DNA from: Clostridiales bacterium DTU023
GTDB lineage: Bacteria > Bacillota > Clostridia > Saccharofermentanales > DTU023
Direction: 5' to 3'
Length of the DNA stretch: 11,163 nucleotides
Assembly (NCBI GenBank): GCA_001512945.1
Contig: LFTF01000004.1
Location: forward strand, 21,747 to 32,909
Positions 5,545 to 11,163 of this stretch are shown here, one piece after another (positions within the stretch are counted from its first letter, which is position 1; each line of letters begins with the position of its first letter). The position numbers and the translations under genes were made by a program. The notes under the pieces were generated by a model, which saw only the letters and a list, made by a program, of their open reading frames with translations, had not been told where the DNA came from and ran no database searches.

Positions 5545-7617
5545 CTACTCTTCGCTCTGCGCGGCAGCAATAATTTTGTCGGATATATTCTGCGGCACCG
5601 GTTCGTACCGGTCAAATTCAACCGTAAACCAACCGCGCCCTTGCGTCATTGATTTTAAATCTGTCGCGTATTTCGCGATTTCTGCCCGTGGCGCTTCCGC
5701 CTCTACGGCCTGGAATGTGGGAATTGGATCGGGATGGATTCCCATGATGCGACCGCGGCGCTTGTTGAGATCTCCCATGATATCGCCCAGGAAATCATCA
5801 GGAATGTGCACCATCAGTTTGTCGATGGGTTCAAGCAAGACGGGGTCGGCCAGGGGCAACCCGGCACGGTACGCTATGCGGGCGGCGAGTTTGAATGAGA
5901 GTTCGTTCGAGTCGACGTCATGGTAAGATCCGTCGACAAGCGTCGCTTTGAGGTAAACAACAGGATAGCCGGCAAGCATCCCTTCACTGACCACTTCTTG
6001 CAAGCCTTTCTCAACGGCTGGGAAATAGTTCTTCGGGACTGACCCGCCAAAGATTTCCTCGGTAAATTCGAGCTCTTGCTGTGTGCCGGGCTCAAATTCA
6101 ATCCACACGTCACCAAACTGTCCATGACCGCCTGTCTGTTTTTTGTGCCGGCCTCGTACTTTGACTTTCTTGCGGATTGTCTCACGGTACGCGATGCGCG
6201 GCTCGCTCAATTGGGCTTCGACACCGAATTTTGATTTCAACCGTGAACAGAGAACGTCAAGCTGCACTTCTCCCAAACCCGACAAACGGAACTGACGTGT
6301 TTCGGCATCGTTGACAATAGAGAAAACGATATCCTCATCTTGAAGTCGGATCAGACCTTGCATGATCTTATCTTCTTCGCCTTTGTTTACAGGCAAGATC
6401 GCCAGGGTCAGGCAGGGAACCGGCATTTCGGGTGCCATGATTTTAATTGGCGAGGACTTTTCTGTCAAAGTATCGAGTGTAACGGTGTCGGAGAGTTTGG
6501 CAATCGCGCCAATGTCGCCGGTCATAATCACATCAGTAGGCACTTGCTTTTTACCGCTTTGGAAATTCAATCCAATGACGCGCTCATCTTTTTCTTGATT
6601 CGCGTTGTACACCGTTCCCGTATCGTTAAATGTTCCCGAGAATACACGAAAAAGTGAAATCCTGCCGACAAACGGATCGACAAATGTCTTGAATACGAAG
6701 GCCGCCAGAGGACCGCCGGCCTCAGAGTGCAGGAGGATCTCCTCACCGCTTTGCTTGATGGCCTTCACAGGATGTCCATCGACTGGCGTCGGGAAAAATC
6801 GAGTGAAAAGATCGAGCGCGAATGAAACGCCAAGGTTCTCCTGAGCCGAGCCGACAAATACCGGCATGATGGACCCGGCTGTGATTGCTTTGCGCATGCC
6901 AGACTCTTCTTCATCGGCTGTGAATGCTTCACCTTCGAAATATTTCTCCATCAGGTGCTCATCGTTCTCCGCGATCTGCTCCGTGATTTGCTCCCCGTAC
7001 TCCGAGATTCGATCTGCCATGTCAGACGGCATATCGATCGGCTTCATTTCACCGCGTTTACCGGCGAAAGCGTATGCCTTCCCGGCCAGCACATCGATAA
7101 GTCCTGTCATGCGTTCATTGTCAATAATCGGAAGTGCCAAGGGTAGAACACGTTGTCCGTAAACGTCGCGCAATTCCTGAAATGTCTTCTCGAAGTTAGC
7201 GTTGGCTTCATCCATGCGGTTGATAAAAAAGGCTACAGGGATGTTCATATCAGTGGCATTCCTGATTGCTTTTTCTGCGCCCACTGACAACCCGTCTTTA
7301 GCAGACATAACGATCAGCGCCGTGTCTCCGGCGAACATTCCGAGTATCTGTTCACCGAGAAAATCGAAATCACCCGGCGTATCGATAAAATTGATCTTAT
7401 GTTTTTTCCATTCACACCACGCGACTGAGGTGCTGATGGACAGACCGCGGCGTATTTCTTCCGCGTCGAAATCGGTCACTGTGTTGCCTTCGTTCGACCG
7501 TCCCATGCGGTCGATCGATCCTGCATTGTAAAGGGCGGCTTCGACAATCGCCGTTTTGCCGACGCCGCCATGACCCATTACAGTGATATTTCTAATTTTC
7601 TCTGTCGTAAGATTCAT
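5545..7617 (-). CDS. Elongation factor G-like translational GTPase (EF-G2/FusA2-type)
   Basis: At 690 residues it is full length for EF-G. The GTPase domain shows the P-loop GHGGVGKT (15-22; canonical EF-G has AHIDAGKT), a switch I region around 45-62, DTPG (79-82) and the guanine-specificity motif NRMD (133-136). Domains II to V follow, including the domain IV region with KKQTGGHGQFGDVWIEF and a C-terminal KRRGRIMG of domain V. The switch II His of DTPGHVDF, which promotes GTP hydrolysis on the ribosome in canonical EF-G, is Asp83 here (DTPGDFDF). Absence of this His and the GHGGVGKT loop are characteristic of EF-G-like paralogues, so this is probably not the housekeeping fusA, which usually sits with the ribosomal protein genes rpsL and rpsG. 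The start ATG at 7617 has GGGGGA a few bases upstream and a good promoter. The likely role is an accessory ribosome factor; the precise function of this subfamily is not settled. Confidence 0.88.
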   Translation of the reverse strand: MNLTTEKIRNITVMGHGGVGKTAIVEAALYNAGSIDRMGRSNEGNTVTDFDAEEIRRGLSISTSVAWCEWKKHKINFIDTPGDFDFLGEQILGMFAGDTALIVMSAKDGLSVGAEKAIRNATDMNIPVAFFINRMDEANANFEKTFQELRDVYGQRVLPLALPIIDNERMTGLIDVLAGKAYAFAGKRGEMKPIDMPSDMADRISEYGEQITEQIAENDEHLMEKYFEGEAFTADEEESGMRKAITAGSIMPVFVGSAQENLGVSFALDLFTRFFPTPVDGHPVKAIKQSGEEILLHSEAGGPLAAFVFKTFVDPFVGRISLFRVFSGTFNDTGTVYNANQEKDERVIGLNFQSGKKQVPTDVIMTGDIGAIAKLSDTVTLDTLTEKSSPIKIMAPEMPVPCLTLAILPVNKGEEDKIMQGLIRLQDEDIVFSIVNDAETRQFRLSGLGEVQLDVLCSRLKSKFGVEAQLSEPRIAYRETIRKKVKVRGRHKKQTGGHGQFGDVWIEFEPGTQQELEFTEEIFGGSVPKNYFPAVEKGLQEVVSEGMLAGYPVVYLKATLVDGSYHDVDSNELSFKLAARIAYRAGLPLADPVLLEPIDKLMVHIPDDFLGDIMGDLNKRRGRIMGIHPDPIPTFQAVEAEAPRAEIAKYATDLKSMTQGRGWFTVEFDRYEPVPQNISDKIIAAAQSEE

Positions 7618-7649
7618 ATGTTCCCCCTTTAAGAACCAAATTATTTTCT

Positions 7650-7678
7650 ATTATAGCGCATGCGAGTGCGCGCGTAAG
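7650..7678 (-). promoter_or_regulatory. Putative promoter of the EF-G-like gene
   Basis: The - strand carries a perfect -10 TATAAT (7655-7650). A poor -35, CTTACG (7678-7673), lies 17 bases upstream. A start near 7643 would leave a leader of about 25 bases with the ribosome binding site GGGGGA. It is the most convincing -10 box in the window and suggests that the EF-G-like, CorC-like and HAD genes form one transcription unit separate from tnaA. Confidence 0.55.
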
Positions 7679-7691
7679 CTAAAGCGATACC

Positions 7692-7708
7692 CCGATGATA
7701 AGCATCGG
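7692..7708 (-). terminator. Possible weak terminator after tnaA
   Basis: Directly after the tnaA stop codon the - strand has a 6-bp stem, CCGATG/CATCGG, around a 5-base loop. What follows is GGTATCGCTTTAGC, not a real U run. It may slow or partly end transcription before the EF-G-like promoter. Confidence 0.35.
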
Positions 7709-9088
7709 TTAAGCGTAAGGCTCCAATTCTGCCGTAAAGTGTCTTAAGATTTTGGCCTGCCGCACAACGCGAAATCCTCTAATTGCCCCGGCTTTTTCCA
7801 TTACTCGGCTCATGGATGATGCCACATAATCGAGATGTGCCTGCGTATAAGTGCGTCTTGGGATGCAGTACCTGGCGAACTCCATCAAGGCTTGCGGCTG
7901 CTTGCCCGTCACAGGATCCGGATCCAGGATAAACGAACCGACGTCACATCCCCGAATTCCCGCTTCACGATATACCTCAACACAAAACGAGTGCGCCGGA
8001 AAGCGATCAAACGGAACATGCGGCAAGATCTTTCGCGCATCAATAAAGACGGCGTGTCCTCCGGCCGGCTGCTGGCAAGGAACGCCGATATTAGTCAAGC
8101 GCTCCGTCAGATAGCGCGTTTGGCCGGTGTAGGAACGCAAAAAAGATTCTTCGACACCTTCTTCGAGTCCTATGGCCAACGCCTCCAAATCGCGTCCGGC
8201 CAATCCTCCGTATGAGAGAAACCCCTCATTGGGAACGACTATGCGTCGGATTCCCTCGATAAGTTGTTCGTCCTCGCGCACGGCGACGATGCCACCCATA
8301 TTGACGATCGCGTCCTTTTTTGCCGACATCGTGAACGCGTCGGCTTGCGAAAACATGTCGCGCACGATCTCGCGGATGGACCGGTCACCTTGACCTTGTT
8401 CGCGCTCCTTGATGAAAAATGCATTCTCCGCGAACCGCGCCGCGTCGATTACGAGCGGAATGTCATAACGCCGGGCGATCGAAGCCGTTTCTTGCATATT
8501 GGCAAGCGATACAGGCTGTCCTCCGGCCGAATTGCATGTCACTGTGATCACAATCATCCCAACACGATCTCGCCCGTACTGCTCAATCAGCTCAACCAAG
8601 CGGCTGTTGTCCATGTTGCCTTTGAACGGATGGTACGCGGCCGTGTCCAGCGCCTCCGGCACCACACAATCGACAGCTTGAGCTCCGCAGAGCATGACAT
8701 GCCCCGTCGTCGTGTCAAAGTGCATGTTGGAGATAGAAATCTGTCCCGGTTTCAGCAAGTTCGGGAACAATACTTTCTCAGCGGCTCTGCCTTGATGTAC
8801 AGGCTGAAAATATTGCCAGCCAAACAGGTCATGACAAACTTCCATCAACCGGTAATAGCTTCGAGAACCTGCGTAACTCTCATCACCCAGCATCATCCCC
8901 GCCCACTGGCGGTCAGACATCGCGCCTGTTCCGCTGTCCGTCAACATGTCGATGAAGACATCGTCGCTTCTCAGTCCGAACAAATTATAGTGCGCCTCAC
9001 GAATCGACGACTCGCGCTCTTCCCGAGTCGTGACCTTGAGTGGTTCGACCATTTTGATACGATACGGTTCTGGCATGTAGTCTGCCAT
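7709..9088 (-). CDS. tnaA: Tryptophanase (L-tryptophan indole-lyase)
   Basis: This 459-residue PLP enzyme of the beta-eliminating lyase family cleaves L-tryptophan to indole, pyruvate and ammonia in the cytoplasm. Alignment by eye to E. coli TnaA and Citrobacter tyrosine phenol-lyase gives Tyr72, Arg101 (HQGRAAE), Asp215 (IDAARFAENA) for the pyridine nitrogen, Lys258 (MSAKKDA) for the Schiff base and Arg411 (IPRR.YT) for the substrate carboxylate. Tryptophanase is preferred over tyrosine phenol-lyase because Asp125 (FDTTTGH; Thr in TPL), Val383 (where TPL has the phenol-binding Arg) and His450 (LRHFTAEL; Phe in TPL) all follow the tryptophanase pattern. One oddity is Ala102 in the usually invariant HQGRGAE. 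The start ATG at 9088 has GGGAGGGGG five bases upstream. The lipase-like gene ends 72 bases before it. I see no tnaC-like leader peptide and no tryptophan permease gene in this window. Confidence 0.93.
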   Translation of the reverse strand: MADYMPEPYRIKMVEPLKVTTREERESSIREAHYNLFGLRSDDVFIDMLTDSGTGAMSDRQWAGMMLGDESYAGSRSYYRLMEVCHDLFGWQYFQPVHQGRAAEKVLFPNLLKPGQISISNMHFDTTTGHVMLCGAQAVDCVVPEALDTAAYHPFKGNMDNSRLVELIEQYGRDRVGMIVITVTCNSAGGQPVSLANMQETASIARRYDIPLVIDAARFAENAFFIKEREQGQGDRSIREIVRDMFSQADAFTMSAKKDAIVNMGGIVAVREDEQLIEGIRRIVVPNEGFLSYGGLAGRDLEALAIGLEEGVEESFLRSYTGQTRYLTERLTNIGVPCQQPAGGHAVFIDARKILPHVPFDRFPAHSFCVEVYREAGIRGCDVGSFILDPDPVTGKQPQALMEFARYCIPRRTYTQAHLDYVASSMSRVMEKAGAIRGFRVVRQAKILRHFTAELEPYA

Positions 9089-9160
9089 AGTTACCCCCTC
9101 CCACGGTTGCCGGTTTTCCCCGAATCCGCAGTTATTTGAACGATTTCACTCTCTGTGTCG

Positions 9161-10093
9161 CTACGCAACATACTTGAGGATAAAAGACGCGATATCACGG
9201 TAGATTTCTTCGTAATTCAACTCATTGACAAGCTCGTGTCGGCCCTCTTCATACAGCTTTACTGTGACATCTTTAAAGCCGAGTTCTTCGAGTTGTTTGC
9301 CGTAGGCCGGCGCCGCCTTGCCCATGTCGCCGACCGGGTCATCCGCGCCACTTGCGATCAGAACAGGTATATCGCGATTCATCTTGTCGAGATTGGCTTT
9401 TTGGTAAAGCGTTTTAATGCCTTCAAACATGTCGGCGAATGCGCTGACTGTGAACATGAACTGATTGCGTTCATCAGCAACGTATGCGTCAACGATCGCT
9501 TCATCGCGCGTCAACCAGTCACATGTCGTCCGATTGGGTTTGAAAGGCTTGTTATTGCTGCCCAGCGACAGATTGGTCAGGAACTTACTCCGGTAGCGTG
9601 GTCCTTTAAAGGCGCGGATCATTTTCACAAACGTCATACCTGTAGAAACGAGTGCGGCAGGCTGCATGCCCGTTCCGGTCAAAATTACAGCCGCGAACTC
9701 ATCTTCCGGATATGTATGAAGGTATTGCCGCGTGAGAAAGGAACCCATTGAGTGGCCCATCAAAAAATAAGGCAACTGCGGATAACGCTCTTTGAACAGA
9801 CGTTGCACTGCCCGCATATCCTCCAGGACATGCCGGTTGCCATTTTCGTCCGCGAAATAACCCCAGTTATCTTTTGTTGTTACTGAATTGCCGTGGCCCA
9901 GATGGTCGTTGCCAACCACCAAAATGCCTTCGCTCGCCATGGCGCGGGCAAAGCGGTCGTATCGATCGATGAATTCGACCATGCCGTGCGCGATCTGAAG
10001 CACTGCCCGTGGCTCATCGCCCGGATCCCAGATCTGTAAATAAAGCTGCGTCTTGCCGTCAGACGACTTAATATATTCTGTTTTCCTCTCCAT
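9161..10093 (-). CDS. Alpha/beta hydrolase, monoacylglycerol lipase/lysophospholipase type
   Basis: This 310-residue serine hydrolase belongs to the Hydrolase_4 (monoacylglycerol lipase, lysophospholipase) group. Visible features are the oxyanion-loop HGM.E (36-40), NDHLGHGNS (62-70) typical of this group, the nucleophile elbow GHSMG with Ser115, Asp252 in GADDPVG and His286 in GRHELVNE, which complete the triad. The insert at about 150-230 is the lid region. There is no signal peptide, so it is cytoplasmic. The substrate is probably a monoacylglycerol, lysophospholipid or other carboxyl ester. The chosen start is ATG 10093-10091, with AAGAGG six bases upstream. A GTG at 10111 would add six residues but has only a weak site. 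It has its own promoter and operator-like repeat overlapping the end of dusB, and tnaA follows after 72 bases, so the two may be co-transcribed. Confidence 0.88.
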   Translation of the reverse strand: MERKTEYIKSSDGKTQLYLQIWDPGDEPRAVLQIAHGMVEFIDRYDRFARAMASEGILVVGNDHLGHGNSVTTKDNWGYFADENGNRHVLEDMRAVQRLFKERYPQLPYFLMGHSMGSFLTRQYLHTYPEDEFAAVILTGTGMQPAALVSTGMTFVKMIRAFKGPRYRSKFLTNLSLGSNNKPFKPNRTTCDWLTRDEAIVDAYVADERNQFMFTVSAFADMFEGIKTLYQKANLDKMNRDIPVLIASGADDPVGDMGKAAPAYGKQLEELGFKDVTVKLYEEGRHELVNELNYEEIYRDIASFILKYVA

Positions 10094-10112
10094 CGCGGAC
10101 CTCTTTCTCACC

Positions 10113-10128
10113 CGCTGTTCCCACAGCG
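10113..10128 (-). other. Hairpin in the leader of the lipase-like gene
   Basis: A perfect 6-bp stem, CGCTGT/ACAGCG, with a 4-base loop lies about 20 bases before the chosen ATG and ends just upstream of the ribosome binding site. It could influence translation initiation or decide between the GTG 10111 and ATG 10093 starts. No function is demonstrated. Confidence 0.35.
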
Positions 10129-10205
10129 TGCTAGCTGTTACACAACCTCGTCATGTCATTCGGACAAAGCGCGTATGTAAAGCAACGATTCTTTTGCCCC
10201 GAAAC

Positions 10206-10225
10206 CCTGTGTCCATTGTCACAGG
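10206..10225. promoter_or_regulatory. Operator-like inverted repeat (CRP/FNR spacing) over the -10 box
   Basis: CCTGTG (10206-10211) and CACAGG (10220-10225) form perfect 6-bp arms with an 8-base centre. This gives TGTG-N8-CACA, the geometry of CRP/FNR-family sites (TGTGA-N6-TCACA). It covers the -10 element of the promoter at 10215-10243, so a bound regulator would repress. A chance palindrome, or the base of an RNA hairpin after dusB, are alternatives. Confidence 0.4.
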
Positions 10226-10243
10226 AAAATTGAAGAGCGTCAA
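10215..10243 (-). promoter_or_regulatory. Putative promoter of the lipase-like gene and tnaA
   Basis: On the - strand there is a -35 TTGACG (10243-10238, five of six consensus), a 17-base spacer and a -10 GACAAT (10220-10215) preceded by TGT, an extended -10. Transcription would start near 10208, leaving a leader of about 115 bases. The -35 contains the TGA stop codon of dusB. Confidence 0.6.
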
Positions 10244-11163
10244 GAATAATCCAATAACGCCTGACGCGCCGCCTCCCGTCGGCAAGCCGCCTCACGCAAC
10301 ACTTCGAGAACACCGGCCCTCGTCACCGGCTCCATCACCGCGCGGCGAAAATGAGTGGAGTCGGGAAATCCGCGCAGGTAAAAGGCAAATTGCGAGCGCA
10401 TCTCCCGAACAGCGATCTCTTCGCCCAGCAGCTCGACCGTCGCGTCAAAATGTTCGACCATCGTGGCCAACCATTTATTTGTCGCTACATGAATGAGTAG
10501 TCTGTGCTCGGGGGTCATCGCCGGTTGCCCTGCGTGGTCTTGTCGCAGTATTTGAAATATAAACGGGTTGCCGCGTGCCGCGCGCCCTACTTGAAACCCG
10601 TCACATCCCGTCGTTTCTCTCATTCTCTCAAGATCTCCCGGCTCATGAAGGTCGCCGTTTCCTATGACTGGAATCGAAACCGTCTCCCGAACACGCCGTA
10701 TCACACTCCAGTCAGCGTCGCCGCTATAAAACTGATCAAGCGTTCTTGCGTGAACTGTCACAGCGGCGGCGCCTGCCTGCTCGGCCGTCTTTGCGATATC
10801 GGGCGCGTTGACGGCGTCAGACGATACACCCGACCTGATTTTGACTGTGATCGGGATCCCGAAAGGTTGAGCTGTCTCAACGGCGGCACCAACAATCCTT
10901 TTCACCAGTTCCAGATCTCGCATCAGGGCGCAGCCCCCGCCATCCCGTGTTACTTTGGGAGCGGGGCAACCCATGTTGAGATCAATGAATGACACCGCTC
11001 TGTATAAAGGATCCATAAGTAACCGACGGATCGCGAACGCAAAATCCTCCGGATGACTTCCGAAAAGCTGAATGCCCCACGGCTTGTCCCCACCTGTGGA
11101 TTGCAGATAGCGCGCTGAACGGCGAAGCGTTGGATCATGGAGGATGCCTCTCGCGGAGACAAG
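10240..11163 (-). CDS. dusB: tRNA-dihydrouridine synthase, DusB type (5' end cut by window edge)
   Basis: The frame is open to the right edge, giving 307 residues; by comparison with E. coli DusB about 40 N-terminal residues are missing. The enzyme uses FMN and NADPH to reduce specific uridines in tRNA to dihydrouridine. Seen in order are VSARGI at the visible N-terminus, GIQLFGS, DLNMGCPAPKV with the catalytic Cys, TVKIRSG with the FMN-contacting Lys, VHARTLDQFYSG, PVIGNGDL and GFQVGRAARGNPFIF, all hallmark Dus segments of the TIM barrel. A helical C-terminal domain follows (roughly the last 80 residues). An internal ATG at 11016 is not the start, because conserved Dus sequence (PWGIQLFGS) continues upstream. 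No clear terminator follows; the promoter of the next gene overlaps its stop codon. Confidence 0.92.
   Translation of the reverse strand, partial: LVSARGILHDPTLRRSARYLQSTGGDKPWGIQLFGSHPEDFAFAIRRLLMDPLYRAVSFIDLNMGCPAPKVTRDGGGCALMRDLELVKRIVGAAVETAQPFGIPITVKIRSGVSSDAVNAPDIAKTAEQAGAAAVTVHARTLDQFYSGDADWSVIRRVRETVSIPVIGNGDLHEPGDLERMRETTGCDGFQVGRAARGNPFIFQILRQDHAGQPAMTPEHRLLIHVATNKWLATMVEHFDATVELLGEEIAVREMRSQFAFYLRGFPDSTHFRRAVMEPVTRAGVLEVLREAACRREAARQALLDYS

Noticed and set aside
7709..9088. Tyrosine phenol-lyase as an alternative identity for the PLP lyase.
   Set aside because: Asp125, Val383 and His450 match tryptophanase; tyrosine phenol-lyase has Thr, Arg and Phe at these places.
8264..9139. 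Long open frame of 291 codons on the + strand opposite tnaA.
   Set aside because: tnaA on the - strand is unmistakable and carries all active-site residues. The + strand frame is Arg/His-rich shadow sequence with no recognisable motif.
9155..9751. Open frame of 198 codons on the + strand opposite the lipase-like gene.
   Set aside because: It is a shadow of a well-supported gene with a complete catalytic triad on the - strand.
10094..10111. GTG start at 10111 for the lipase-like gene.
   Set aside because: The ATG at 10093 has a better-placed AAGAGG site, which would lie inside the gene if GTG were used. The extra six residues are not typical of the family.
1..11163. Search for CRISPR arrays, insertion sequences, phage genes, toxin-antitoxin pairs, tRNA and rRNA genes.
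   Set aside because: No regularly spaced repeats, transposase-like proteins, terminal inverted repeats or RNA gene signatures were seen. The genes are core or common accessory functions.

Overview
The window looks like an ordinary chromosomal segment of a low-to-moderate G+C anaerobic Gram-positive bacterium, most likely Bacillota, class Clostridia or a close relative. The evidence is a MurT/GatD-type cell-wall amidation pair, a PrsA-like extracytoplasmic foldase, a PpaX/Gph-type phosphatase, tryptophanase, strong purine-rich ribosome binding sites (GGAGG types) and a base composition near 50% G+C by eye. I cannot place it more finely. There are no insertion sequences, phage genes, CRISPR arrays, tRNAs or rRNAs.

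Layout. Bases 1-1424 are on the + strand: the 3' end of a MurT-like Mur ligase gene, then a GatD-like gene 15 bases later. A strong hairpin at 1476-1503 separates them from everything else, which is on the - strand and converges on it. Reading the - strand from right to left: dusB (5' end cut by the window edge); a promoter with an inverted repeat overlapping the end of dusB; an alpha/beta hydrolase of the monoacylglycerol-lipase type; tryptophanase (tnaA); a promoter with a perfect TATAAT box; an EF-G-like GTPase; a CorC/HlyC-type CBS membrane protein; a HAD phosphatase overlapping it by 4 bases; a 250-base gap with its own putative promoter; and a membrane-anchored parvulin-type prolyl isomerase.

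How the genes work together. murT and the gatD-like gene form a pair expected to amidate the D-glutamate of lipid II, but the GatD-like subunit has lost both expected catalytic residues. The lipase and tnaA share one strand with a 72-base gap and may be one catabolic or signalling unit (esterified glycerol breakdown; tryptophan to indole, pyruvate and ammonia). The EF-G-like, CorC-like and HAD genes are plausibly co-transcribed, with translational coupling of the last two.

The most notable pattern is degenerate active sites in otherwise normally placed genes: the GatD-like protein (Cys and His lost), the CorC-like protein (membrane-domain ion-site motifs lost) and the EF-G-like protein (switch II His replaced by Asp, which is typical of that subfamily). 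I see no clear multi-gene novel system. The GatD-like protein is the best lead.
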